A stretch of DNA of 64,000 nucleotides, taken from Hyphomicrobium sulfonivorans (GTDB lineage Bacteria > Pseudomonadota > Alphaproteobacteria > Rhizobiales > Hyphomicrobiaceae). The stretch spans positions 62,001 through 126,000 of the forward strand of contig NZ_PZPO01000006.1 in NCBI RefSeq assembly GCF_013306565.1, written 5' to 3'. Of the stretch, positions 49,021 to 60,555 are shown piece after piece. Below the pieces are notes generated by a model that saw only the letters and a list, made by a program, of their open reading frames with translations, had not been told where the DNA came from and did no database searches. Made by a program: the position numbers and the translations under genes. Every line of letters begins with the position of its first letter. Within the stretch, counting starts at the first letter, position 1.

Positions 49021-49971
49021 ATGCTAGTGACTGTCCGGTTTTCTGTATTTGTGTTCGCACCATTTCTCGCTGTTTCGGCGCTTGCCGGTCTCTCCTCAAT
49101 AGCACCCTTCGGCGTGCCGCCAGCCATGGCGCAGGCATCGGATCCCGCAGAAACCTCAGCCTTCGCGCTAGCCAAAGAGTTGGGAACGGTTGACGCCTGG
49201 CATGCCTTCATCAACTCATTTCCTAGCGGCTTCCACGCCGATCTGGCGCGGGCCTACCTGAAGAAACTGGGTGACCAGCCGCAGGCAGCGACCGTTCAGG
49301 CAGCGCAAACAGTCCCTCCGTCAGCGCAAGCCGTTGGGCTCAAATGTACCGAGCGCAAGGCGATGCGGTCGCTAGACGCCGGGGTGAAGACGAAGATCAC
49401 CTTCATAAATGCGTCCGGGTCTGACCGCCTGGTGAAGTGGATCGACTATGACGGCAAACTGCAAGACAACGGCCGGCTGAAGGTGGGCGAGCAGGTGACG
49501 ATCGACACCTACCGAACGCACCCTTTTCTTATCGCGACACCATCAGGGGACTGTCTGCGGATTTTCCTGCCGGGGGACGAACGCGCGACCGTTGAGCTTG
49601 GCGCTGATTTGCAGCCCGCGGCTACAACCGCAAACGCACCCGGCCAGCCAGCCGCCGCTCGCGTAGCACAGGCAGTTCCCGCATCGGCACGGGCGGCTGA
49701 ACGCAAATGTTCCGAGCGCAGGGGGTTGCGGTCAAAGAATTCCAATGAAGCGACCAAGATCACCTTCATCAACTCTGCCGGTTCGGATCGCATCCTGAAG
49801 TGGATCGATTTCAACGGCAAACTGCAAGACTACGGTCGGTTGAGCGCGGGCCATCAGGTGACGATCGACACGTACCGCACGCACCCGTGGGTGATTGAGA
49901 CAGGCACCGGGAATTGCATGCAGGTTTTCCTTCCGGCGGCTCAACACGCGACGGTGGAACTTCGAAAATAA
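49021..49971 (+). CDS. Exported protein with two VHL-beta-type domains
   Basis: 316 residues. Signal peptide to about residue 38 (…VPPAMAQA). A short helical segment follows at 44-84 (AFALAKELGTVDAWHAFINSFPSGFHADLARAYLKKLG), of the kind found N-terminal to several Hyphomicrobiales periplasmic proteins. Two homologous domains occupy 109-184 and 230-305. Each has TKITFIN, S-SDR-(V/L)KWID(Y/F)-GKLQD-GRL, VTIDTYRTHP(F/W), then a Cys, then FLPG/FLPA. This order matches the von Hippel-Lindau beta domain (F-N, W-FDG, Y-L-PG, SYRGHLW). Cys109/178 and Cys230/299 could be disulfides. Confidence 0.82.
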   Translation: MLVTVRFSVFVFAPFLAVSALAGLSSIAPFGVPPAMAQASDPAETSAFALAKELGTVDAWHAFINSFPSGFHADLARAYLKKLGDQPQAATVQAAQTVPPSAQAVGLKCTERKAMRSLDAGVKTKITFINASGSDRLVKWIDYDGKLQDNGRLKVGEQVTIDTYRTHPFLIATPSGDCLRIFLPGDERATVELGADLQPAATTANAPGQPAAARVAQAVPASARAAERKCSERRGLRSKNSNEATKITFINSAGSDRILKWIDFNGKLQDYGRLSAGHQVTIDTYRTHPWVIETGTGNCMQVFLPAAQHATVELRK

Positions 49972-50080
49972 CGCCGCAAACGCGGGGCACAGAAAGGTGC
50001 CCTGCTGCTCCGATCATCGTCGGTGCTAGCGAATTTCTCTGCATCTCCTCCACCTGAGATGCAGAGTTCGCGCGTGTTGG

Positions 50081-52733
<2,653 letters not shown>

Positions 52734-52738
52734 ATTCC

Positions 52739-52826
52739 GTCCCTTCGCCGGTGCTAACCGGATCAGGTTCTAAGGGTGCTCGCGCACGATGCGCAATCTC
52801 AGCCGGTTACCTCCGGCGCCCCTCGG
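52739..52826 (-). promoter_or_regulatory. TPP (THI-box) riboswitch
   Basis: Read on the minus strand: GAGGGGCGCCGG…, then the THI-box signature ACCGGCTGAGAT, a variable P3-type stem (GCGCATCGTGCGC), ACCCTTAGAACCTGATCCGG, GTTAGCACCGGCG and AGGGA. All conserved aptamer pieces are in order. The last strand, AGGGACGG, is 3 nt before the start codon of the downstream gene, so ligand binding likely hides the Shine-Dalgarno. It sits upstream of the glycosidase-like gene with thiC second. Confidence 0.93.
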
Positions 52827-52892
52827 AACGTCTCTAATGTGCGATGTCTCGCTTGAGGATGCAACCCTTGCCCGCGCACCTCTCCACGGGAT

Positions 52893-54806
52893 TTAAGCCG
52901 CGTCGCGCGTAGCGGCGGCGGCTCTCACCCAACCGATGATCTTCTCGCGGGCCGGTGGCTCTCCCTGGCGCAGCAACCGCTGCCCTTCTGTGCTGGCCGC
53001 ATATTTGAGCACGGCGGCGCAAACCGCGTCATCATTGGCGGCGGCGATTGTGTCGGCGCAGGTATATCCCGCGCCGGTCAGCAATTGCGCATGGGTGCCG
53101 CGCAGTCCGGGCACGTCCATCACCAGCTGCGCCTGCTGCTGCCAAAGCACAAATGTGTCAGGGCGAATGCCGATGTTCTTCAGCTTTTTCGCCAGTTTTT
53201 CTGCATCGGCAGCGATCAGATCGGCGACGAAGAAGATGTCCACCTTGGCGAGGCGATCCGCCGTCTTCGGGCCGATTGAAGGACCGGCAGCGACATCATC
53301 TGAAGGCTTGAGATAAAAACGCGGCTGTGCCGCCTCGCGCGGTTTGTCGGAGTTTTCCCCCGTGTGACGCGGCTGCGTATCATTGGCGGGCGCAGGCGCC
53401 GCCTTGTCGGGATTGGCGGGAGCTTCGGTGGAGCCAAGGTTTGCCATGCGCGCAATGAGCGACGCAGGTGCCGCGACCGCCGGAACAGGATTTGATTGCG
53501 TTGACGAGGTGGGTGCCGGTGCGATGGGTGCCGGTTGAGGTGGTGATGTTGTCGAAGCTGCCGTCGCCATCGGAGCAGGCGCCGCTGCCGAAGTCGCGCC
53601 TGTCGGAGCGGGCTGAGGGGCGGGAGCGGTTGCAGCTTTCTGATACGCGGATGGCGGTGCTGAGGCGGCAACCGCTTGCGGAGCATCAAGCGCGCTAGCC
53701 GCAACTGTTGCTGCGGGTGCCGACTTTTGCGGCGCTGCTTGCACAGACCGCGTCGCACTAGTGCTAGCACTAGCGCTAGCACGAGCACCAGTACTAGCGA
53801 TTGTTACGGCCGCGACCGTTGCCGATGTTGCCGGCCCAACATCCACCGCTGCAATTCTGCTCGCGCGCTGGGCCGCCAGCTCCTTCTGGCGCGGCGCTTC
53901 AACCTCGACAGCGTGCAGATCGCGCACGACGCGGTCATCTTCGGGCAGCGTTGCCTCAACACGGCCGGTGGTTTGCAGTTCGTCGTACATGGCCAGAACG
54001 GCAGCGCGGTCCGCTGCATCGGCCAGCTTTTTCTGCACCCATTTGGCCGGGATCTGCAGCGTTGCGACAAACGTTTCTGCCGTCAGCGAAACATCCGGCG
54101 GCGTTGCGCCGCTTTCCGCGAATGCGCGGTCGAGAATGCGCGCAAATCCGGCGGCCGCATAAACGATCAGATCGCCGACGAGCTTCTGCGCAACGCTATC
54201 CAGACCCGCGCGCGGATCAGCGCTACCGCGATGAATGTCATAGTGACCGATCAGGCGCTCATACTGTTTGTTGGAAAGATCCGCGCCGTTGCACACCATT
54301 TCCTTCAGCCAGTTCGGGCCTTGTGGCACCGGAACGTCCGCTGGCTGCGCCGCGCTGCGCTGGCGGCCGAGCTTGGCTAGATCGTCATACGAGCGATTGA
54401 TGCTCCACTCGCAGGCGCGGTGGATGACGTTTTCCGCTTCCGTCTGGCCGGTATGAAATGGATGGATCGGATCGGTGTAATAGTGGCTCAGCACGCCAGC
54501 GGAATATACGGCCTGTTCCCACTGTTCCGCGCGCAGTTCTGCGATCAGCTTGCCATACCATTCCGCTGCCTTTTCGGGCGCACCACCCCAATATTTGTCG
54601 CGCACGTGCAGTACGTGGTTCTTGAAATCCTTGAAGGTGTTGTCCGGGGCCTTGGAGCCTTCGAGAAACTTCGGCGCGTGCTTCAGAAACAGGTTTTGCC
54701 AGCGGTCGGCATCCGGCGCGCGCAACAGCGGCAGCGCGTCGAGCGCCAGCTTGTGGTGTGTGCCGTTGGCGTGGGCCGCATAGACGATGCGATAAAGAAG
54801 GCTCAT
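52893..54806 (-). CDS. Zinc-dependent phospholipase C-like / DUF4332 fusion protein
   Basis: 637 residues. The N-terminal 300 residues resemble the zinc-dependent PLC / S1-P1 helical fold, with zinc-ligand-like clusters HANGTHHKLALDAL, NHVLHVRDKYWGG and SHYYTDPIHPFHTGQTEAE. A long Ala/Ser/Thr/Pro tract of about 170 residues follows, encoded partly by a hexamer repeat at 53757-53800. Then comes a DUF4332-type helix-hairpin-helix domain: SIGPKTADRLAKVDIFFVADLI and MDVPGLRGTHAQLLTGAGYT. No signal peptide seen. Joining a lipase-like fold to a DNA-repair-type HhH is unusual. Confidence 0.78.
   Translation of the reverse strand: MSLLYRIVYAAHANGTHHKLALDALPLLRAPDADRWQNLFLKHAPKFLEGSKAPDNTFKDFKNHVLHVRDKYWGGAPEKAAEWYGKLIAELRAEQWEQAVYSAGVLSHYYTDPIHPFHTGQTEAENVIHRACEWSINRSYDDLAKLGRQRSAAQPADVPVPQGPNWLKEMVCNGADLSNKQYERLIGHYDIHRGSADPRAGLDSVAQKLVGDLIVYAAAGFARILDRAFAESGATPPDVSLTAETFVATLQIPAKWVQKKLADAADRAAVLAMYDELQTTGRVEATLPEDDRVVRDLHAVEVEAPRQKELAAQRASRIAAVDVGPATSATVAAVTIASTGARASASASTSATRSVQAAPQKSAPAATVAASALDAPQAVAASAPPSAYQKAATAPAPQPAPTGATSAAAPAPMATAASTTSPPQPAPIAPAPTSSTQSNPVPAVAAPASLIARMANLGSTEAPANPDKAAPAPANDTQPRHTGENSDKPREAAQPRFYLKPSDDVAAGPSIGPKTADRLAKVDIFFVADLIAADAEKLAKKLKNIGIRPDTFVLWQQQAQLVMDVPGLRGTHAQLLTGAGYTCADTIAAANDDAVCAAVLKYAASTEGQRLLRQGEPPAREKIIGWVRAAAATRDAA
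53757..53800. repeat. Imperfect hexamer tandem repeat within the fusion-protein gene
   Basis: About seven tandem CTAGCA/CTAGCG/AGTACT-type hexamers (ACTAGTGCTAGCACTAGCGC…), reading Ala-Ser/Ala-Arg-like on the minus strand. Changes in unit number would add or remove two residues without shifting frame. Confidence 0.7.
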
Positions 54807-54911
54807 GCCCTGTGCTCCCGCAGACAAACTTTGAGTTTGCGCCGACGCTAGGCGAGTCGCCCCATTGGGCAAACGTGCGCCGCACTGTTGCTGCAACTTG
54901 GGCGTGGATGA

Positions 54912-55379
54912 ATGGCGCCGACATGGATGGAGACGGCAACTTTGCGAGCGGAATCTAAAAGGCGCGTCGGAATGCCGGTCGCCATTGCGCTGTTCGCATC
55001 AATGCTGGCCGTCTGGTATGGCCACACCTACTGGCTGATCGTCGCCGATGAGGGCTCGGCGAAAGCGCTATCGGTTACGCCTGAGAGTGAGCCCAAACTC
55101 GGCAGGATCATTGTCGGCGATCGCGAGCGATATTTCGCGCGCTACAGCTTCCGGGATGGGGACGGGCGCCTGTACACCGCGCGACAAGCCATCAGCCACA
55201 GCCGCTTTGAAGCGCTGTCACAGGGCGACGCGTGGCTCACAGTATATTACAGCCGCGCGCGTCCCGAAGTGAGTGCCATCGATTTGCAGGCGGTGCAGCA
55301 GTTGGCGGTCATTCTGGCCGCGATAGCGGCATTGGCGTGGATCTGGGTGATTGTCAGGTTGGCGCGGGCAACACGATAA
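54912..55379 (+). CDS. DUF3592 membrane protein
   Basis: Up to 155 residues. First helix about 20-40 (MPVAIALFASMLAVWYGHTYWLIV), a beta-rich middle (GDRERYFARYSFRDGDGRLYTARQAISHSRFEALSQGDAWLTVYYSRARPEVSAI) typical of DUF3592, and a C-terminal helix (ILAAIAALAWIWVIVRLA). Several starts are possible (54912, 54927, 54972); the last would put the helix at the terminus. No role known. Confidence 0.75.
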   Translation: MAPTWMETATLRAESKRRVGMPVAIALFASMLAVWYGHTYWLIVADEGSAKALSVTPESEPKLGRIIVGDRERYFARYSFRDGDGRLYTARQAISHSRFEALSQGDAWLTVYYSRARPEVSAIDLQAVQQLAVILAAIAALAWIWVIVRLARATR

Positions 55380-55499
55380 TTCATCTCTGTCGCCAAAGGC
55401 GGCAAGGGGCCAACGGCCCCCGGCGCGAGCGCCGGCTCACAGCCGGCACCACCCTCACCGCACGCAAAGCCTCTCGACATCTTTGTCAGTTCTAAAAAT

Positions 55500-57623
55500 C
55501 TATTTCCCCTCGCGCCACCAGGCCAGCGAGATCAGCAGCAGCAGCGCGGCAAGCGCACCGAAGCCGGTGAACATCGGCGTCAGCTTTACGCCGCGGGTAA
55601 CGAACGCTTCGCGGTCCTTCAGGCCCAGCCAGCCCGATCCGGCCAGCACCTTCGCACCGGACAGCATCGATACGCGCGGCACTGCAACCGATGCCGGATC
55701 GGCGCGCGTCGCCTCGGCCGACGTGCTGGTCCAGAATGCGCCGCCGCCGGTCGCTTCGTTGATGGGCGACAGCTTGGCGTCCGTTGCCGTCACTTCGCTC
55801 ATCTCGATCGGATCGTCGATGCCGGCGTGCGCAACAGCCTGCAGCTCACCCTCCGGACCCATCGTCTGGGCCTTGTAGAGGCCGGGGACTTTCACATCGA
55901 TGGTTGCGCGCCACACGCCGTTGCCTTCCGGCTGCAGCGTCACCTGCGATGTGTCGCCGCCGGGCGCCGACAGCGTGATCGGCTCAACCTTTTCTTCCAT
56001 CGAGCGGCGCTCAAGCGTCAGCTTCAGGCCGCGCGCGCTGGCGATCAGACGTTCCTCTTCAAGGTCGGGCTCTTTCATCAGCCAGTGCGAAAGACGACGC
56101 AGCAGATCGCTGTGCGGACCACCGCCGTCATAGCCGCGCGCCCACAGCCACGCCTGATCGGACGTGAGCAGCGCAACGCGGCCCTTGCCCTTGTGATCGA
56201 GGATCAGCAGCGGCTCTTTTTGTACGCCATGCATCAGCGTGCGGCCCTGATCCGGCTGCACCTCGACCTGGCGGAACCAGCGGCCCCAGCTCGGCTGGCC
56301 GTTGATCGGCCCGGCTCCGGTCAGCCCCTGCGTAACCGGATGCTTGCGGCCGTCTTCGGTCAGCTTGGCCTTGAACGGTTCCTGCAATACGCGCCCCGTG
56401 GGCACTGCGGGCAGAACCGGCGACAGCGGCGTGCGGAACAGCGACAGGTTACTGGCATAGTCATCGCCAGCGGCAACCAGCAGCGCGCCGCCGTGCTCGG
56501 TCACATAGCGCGCGATGTTGTCATAGTACGGCAGCTGCAACAGCCCGCGATGCTGATAACGGTCGAAGATGATCAGATCGAAATCGTTGATCTTCTCCGA
56601 GAACAGCTCACGCGTCGGGAATGCGATCAGCGACAGCTGGTTGATCGGCGTACCGTCATGCTTCTCCGGCGGACGCAGAATGGTGAAATGCACCAGATCG
56701 ACGGCGGCATCCGACTTCAGCAGGTTGCGCCATGTGCGCTCGCCCGCGTGCGGTTCGCCCGATACCAGCAGCACGCGCAGGTTCTCGCGTACGCCCTCGG
56801 CGGCCACCACGGCGCGGTTGTTTGCGGGCGTCAGTTCGCCGGGCGCGGTCGGCAGGTCAACTTCGAGGATGTTCTGCCCGGCGTGCGGGAATGGCATCTC
56901 GATCTTCACCGGCCGGTCCACCGTCGTCACAACGGTTTCATCCTCGCGGCCTTCGCGGCGGATGGTGAGGGAGAGCGGTTCGGCGGCGTGGGCCTTGCGG
57001 CCCGATTCGCGCACCACAACTTCGATCTCGCGCGACTGGCCGACAATGCCGTAACGCGGCGCAGACAGGATCTGTATGCGGCGGTCAAATTCATCCGGCG
57101 CGCCGGTCACAAGCGCATGCACGGGCGCATCGAAGCCGAGCGCTTCTGCGGATTTGGGCACGTCATGCACCTGACCGTCGGTCAGCATGATAACGCCCGC
57201 CAGACGATCCGGCGGCGTATCGGCGAGGGCCTTGTTCAAATCGCCAAACAGATGCGTGCCCGGCGTAGTTGTCTGATCGGGGCGCGATGCCGCCACCCAC
57301 TTGATTTCAAGGTTCGGAATTTTGCCGAGCTTGGCTTCCAGGTTTTCGCGCACAGCCGCTGTCTGCTCGGCGCGCTTGCCCAGCGTCTGGCTGGCGCTTT
57401 CGTCGACAACAACAATGGCGATGTTGGCGAGGCTCTCGCGCTGCTCTTCGCGCAGGATCGGATTGGCGAGCGCGGCAAGCACGGCGGCGATTGCAGCAGC
57501 ACGCAGCAACGCGCCGCGTGATCCGCGATAGATGAGATATCCGATCAGCAGCGCCGCCAGCACGCCGGCAGCCCAGAAGAACGGCGTCGGCAGCATCGGA
57601 GCAAAATCAATCGACCAGTTCAT
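55500..57623 (-). CDS. Glutamine-amidotransferase-like / VWA-type membrane protein of the MoxR operon
   Basis: 707 residues. N-terminal helix about 12-32, second helix about 36-50, then a VWA-like segment (ANIAIVVVDESASQTLGKRAEQ). A long extracytoplasmic part and a class I amidotransferase-like segment follow (FDLIIFDRYQHRGLLQLPYYDNIARYVTEHGGALLVAAGDDY). A final helix is at 685-702. The catalytic Cys of true amidotransferases is not visible. It lies 7 nt after the DUF4159 gene; relatives are found in the same MoxR-DUF58-DUF4159 operons. Function unknown. Confidence 0.8.
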   Translation of the reverse strand: MNWSIDFAPMLPTPFFWAAGVLAALLIGYLIYRGSRGALLRAAAIAAVLAALANPILREEQRESLANIAIVVVDESASQTLGKRAEQTAAVRENLEAKLGKIPNLEIKWVAASRPDQTTTPGTHLFGDLNKALADTPPDRLAGVIMLTDGQVHDVPKSAEALGFDAPVHALVTGAPDEFDRRIQILSAPRYGIVGQSREIEVVVRESGRKAHAAEPLSLTIRREGREDETVVTTVDRPVKIEMPFPHAGQNILEVDLPTAPGELTPANNRAVVAAEGVRENLRVLLVSGEPHAGERTWRNLLKSDAAVDLVHFTILRPPEKHDGTPINQLSLIAFPTRELFSEKINDFDLIIFDRYQHRGLLQLPYYDNIARYVTEHGGALLVAAGDDYASNLSLFRTPLSPVLPAVPTGRVLQEPFKAKLTEDGRKHPVTQGLTGAGPINGQPSWGRWFRQVEVQPDQGRTLMHGVQKEPLLILDHKGKGRVALLTSDQAWLWARGYDGGGPHSDLLRRLSHWLMKEPDLEEERLIASARGLKLTLERRSMEEKVEPITLSAPGGDTSQVTLQPEGNGVWRATIDVKVPGLYKAQTMGPEGELQAVAHAGIDDPIEMSEVTATDAKLSPINEATGGGAFWTSTSAEATRADPASVAVPRVSMLSGAKVLAGSGWLGLKDREAFVTRGVKLTPMFTGFGALAALLLLISLAWWREGK

Positions 57624-57630
57624 GGCTGCC

Positions 57631-60555
57631 TCACTGTCCCAGCCGTTCCAGCAGCGCCGGCACGTGCACCTGATCGGCCTTGTAGTTGCCGGTCAGCGCA
57701 TGCATCACGATGTTGACGCCGGTGCGGAAAGCCATTTCGCGCTGGTTCTCGCCGCCGCCAACGGTGGGATAAAGCGGGCGGCCGCTTTCATCGAGTGCCC
57801 ATGCCGAAGCCAGATCGTTGGCCGTCACGATGATGGATGTGACACCATCGGAAATGCGCGCGCGGCGGCTCGGGCCGTCATCGTTGTCGAGCGCTTCAAC
57901 CCAGAGCTGACCGCCATCCCAGCGACCCGGGAAGTTGCGCAGCAGATAGAACGCCTTCGTCAGCACGTGGTTTTCAGGCACCGGCTCCAGCCTGGGCATA
58001 TCCAGCTTGCCGGTAATGCGCTTCAGCGCCGCTTCACTCGGGCCACCCGTTCCGGTCAGCCCCAGACCGTAATCGCGCGTGTCGAAAACGATCAGCCCGC
58101 CTTGTTTCATGTAGGCGTCGATCTTGGCCAGCACGTCCTCGGGCAGCGCCTGCGCATCGGGCAGCACCGGCCAGTAGATCACCGGATAAAATGCGATCTC
58201 GTCGGTGAGAATGTTGATGCCCAGCGGTCGGCCCGGCTCGATGGCGGTGCGCACGGAAAGCAGACGCCCGAGACCGTCGAGGCCGACGCGGCTGATCTCG
58301 TCAACTTCAGCGTTGCCTGTCAGCACATAGCCGAGCGTCACCTTGGCGGTGGCTTCGATCGCGCGTTCGTCAGTTGCCTGATTGACTGACGGGTTCTGCG
58401 GTCGCGGCACCGCCGCGGCACCCGGTGAAGCACCGGATGTTTGCGCGAACGCCTGCGGCGGCACGACCGTCAGCATCGCTCCGGCACCAATAATCGCGAG
58501 CGCGAGTGCCGCTGCAGCGGGGCGTTGCGTGCGACGTCGGAAACCGCCGAAGCCACCGGCGCGCAACAGGATCACGGCGATCATGTCGGCAAACAACAGG
58601 CCCAGAGCCGCAAGCAGCAGCCATGGCTTGAGCGGTTGTGAACTTTCACTGGAATAGTTCAAGCGGTCGGTTCCGGAAGGTAGCGGCGGCAACGGTGCAA
58701 GCGAACTGTCGGCGTGCAGAACGTTGATGGCGCGCGGAGCATTTCCCGCACCGTAGTAACCGGGCGGATGGTCCAGAGTAGGCACCAGATCGTGCGCCTT
58801 TTCGGCAGCCACAGGCTGCGCGGTTGGCGGTGGCGGGCCAAGCACGCCATAGCCGTTCAACGTTTGCAGTGGCGGCAGCACGGCCGGCATGTCGGCGGCG
58901 GTGGCGACAGCGTTATCGGCGGCAACCGACCCGCCGGCATCGCCTGAAGCAACGCTGGTGCCAAGCGCTGCAATACGGCGCAGCATTTCAACGAACAGCC
59001 CCGACAGCGGCAGGTTGGACCAGTCGGTGTTGGCGGTGACGTGGAACAGAATGATGCGGCCTTGTCCAAGCTTGCGCTCGGTGACGAGCGGTGTGCCATC
59101 CTCCAGCCGCGCCCACACCTGCACGTCGGGCCCCAGCATCGCAGGGTCGGCCAGCACCTGACGGTTGACGGTAACTTCCGGCGGCACGGTCAGTCCGGCA
59201 AACGGGCTCTGATTTTCAATCGGGCCGAGCTTTTGCGGCGTCGACCATGACAGCGCGCCGCCGAGTGTGCGGCCGCCAAGCCGAAGCGGCACCGGCAGCA
59301 GCTCATCGCCGCCGTTCTCAAGCCGAGGCCCGGCAAAGCGCACCAGCACGCCACCTTTCTCAACCCAGTCGGCAACGTGATGGGCAGCGTCGCCGGAAAG
59401 CGTACCGATGTCGGCCAGCATCAGCACGCTGGCGTTCTGTGACAGTGCTTCCTGGATGCCGGCGACCAGATTGGAGCCCTTCGGCCGGATCAGTTCAGCC
59501 GAGGGGGCGAGCGCCTTCTCGATGTAATACAGCGGCGCCAGCAGTGGCTGAGCCTGTTCGCGGCTCTCGCCGGAAATCAGCGCCACGCGATGCCATTGCG
59601 AGCGCGCGTCGATCAGGCTGACGGCACCGGCCGCCCGCTCGCCCGCGATTTCCACGCGGCCAATCTGGTTGCGCAGTTCAAGCGGCAGATCGAACGGCAC
59701 GACAAGCTCGGTCTGGCCCGGCAAAAATCTGAAGCTTGCTTCGGCCAGACTTTGCCCGCGCGTTGAGATGGCGTGCACAAAGCCATCGCGTGTGCCGTCG
59801 CCGTTGGGACGCAGAATGCGTGCTTCGAGCCGACCGCTTTGAATGCCAATGCCAGCGTTGAGCCCAAGCGGCTCACGATTGCCGCCGTCCTCAACAACTG
59901 CCAGCGTGCCATCGGTGGCCAGTTCGCGCAGCTTTGCGGCTGCGGCGGCTGCATTGCCGTCGTGATCGATGTCGTCGCTCAGCCATACAACGCTGGTGCC
60001 GCCAGCCGCGCCTTCCACCGCTGCGGCCAGCGTATTTGCAGCCGCCAGACGATCCGGCGCAAACGGTTGCGGCATCAGCGCGGCTGCGGTCGACCGGGCA
60101 TCGGACGGTGCTTCAATCTGAGCTGTTGCGCCTTTCGACGTCGGAGCTGTCGGCACAATCACAACCGCGCGGCTTTGCCCCTCAGCATCGGTGATGAGGC
60201 GGTCGATCATGCGCTTGCGCTGATCCCAGTGCGCGGCCGAAGACCAGCCGTTATCAACCACAATGGCGATCGGACCGGTGCCCTTCAGCGCCGCTTCACG
60301 CGTGGGGTTCATCACCGGATCGGCCAGCGCGAAAATGAACAGCGCTGCTGCAAGCAGACGGATAAGCGTCAGCCACCAGGGCGATGCCGCCGGCGTTTTG
60401 TCCTTGTTCTCAAGTCCGACAAGAATGCGCGTCGGCGGGAATGTCACCTGCCGCGGGCTGGGCGGAACGGTGCGCAGCAGCCAGTAGATGATCGGCAGGG
60501 CAGCCAGCGAAGCCAGCAACCACGGACTGAGAAACGTCAGCGCGCCAAGGCTCAT
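57631..60555 (-). CDS. BatA / DUF4159 membrane protein
   Basis: 974 residues. BatA-type N-terminus with two helices (LTFLSPWLLASLAALPIIYWLL and LIRLLAAALFIFALADPV), followed by a VWA-like segment (TGPIAIVVDNGWSSAAHWDQRKRM). After a further helix near 655-680, a C-terminal DUF4159 domain from about 745 includes VLTGNAEVDEISRVGLDGLGRLLSVRTAIEPG and AYMKQGGLIVFDTRDYG. It overlaps the DUF58 gene by 4 nt. The family occurs with MoxR AAA ATPases, where it may be a client or partner. Confidence 0.87.
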   Translation of the reverse strand: MSLGALTFLSPWLLASLAALPIIYWLLRTVPPSPRQVTFPPTRILVGLENKDKTPAASPWWLTLIRLLAAALFIFALADPVMNPTREAALKGTGPIAIVVDNGWSSAAHWDQRKRMIDRLITDAEGQSRAVVIVPTAPTSKGATAQIEAPSDARSTAAALMPQPFAPDRLAAANTLAAAVEGAAGGTSVVWLSDDIDHDGNAAAAAAKLRELATDGTLAVVEDGGNREPLGLNAGIGIQSGRLEARILRPNGDGTRDGFVHAISTRGQSLAEASFRFLPGQTELVVPFDLPLELRNQIGRVEIAGERAAGAVSLIDARSQWHRVALISGESREQAQPLLAPLYYIEKALAPSAELIRPKGSNLVAGIQEALSQNASVLMLADIGTLSGDAAHHVADWVEKGGVLVRFAGPRLENGGDELLPVPLRLGGRTLGGALSWSTPQKLGPIENQSPFAGLTVPPEVTVNRQVLADPAMLGPDVQVWARLEDGTPLVTERKLGQGRIILFHVTANTDWSNLPLSGLFVEMLRRIAALGTSVASGDAGGSVAADNAVATAADMPAVLPPLQTLNGYGVLGPPPPTAQPVAAEKAHDLVPTLDHPPGYYGAGNAPRAINVLHADSSLAPLPPLPSGTDRLNYSSESSQPLKPWLLLAALGLLFADMIAVILLRAGGFGGFRRRTQRPAAAALALAIIGAGAMLTVVPPQAFAQTSGASPGAAAVPRPQNPSVNQATDERAIEATAKVTLGYVLTGNAEVDEISRVGLDGLGRLLSVRTAIEPGRPLGINILTDEIAFYPVIYWPVLPDAQALPEDVLAKIDAYMKQGGLIVFDTRDYGLGLTGTGGPSEAALKRITGKLDMPRLEPVPENHVLTKAFYLLRNFPGRWDGGQLWVEALDNDDGPSRRARISDGVTSIIVTANDLASAWALDESGRPLYPTVGGGENQREMAFRTGVNIVMHALTGNYKADQVHVPALLERLGQ

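Noticed and set aside
55827-57521. A 564-codon open frame on the plus strand
   Set aside because: It lies antisense to the amidotransferase-like gene, is Arg/Gln/His-rich and has no motif; typical opposite-strand shadow in GC-rich DNA.
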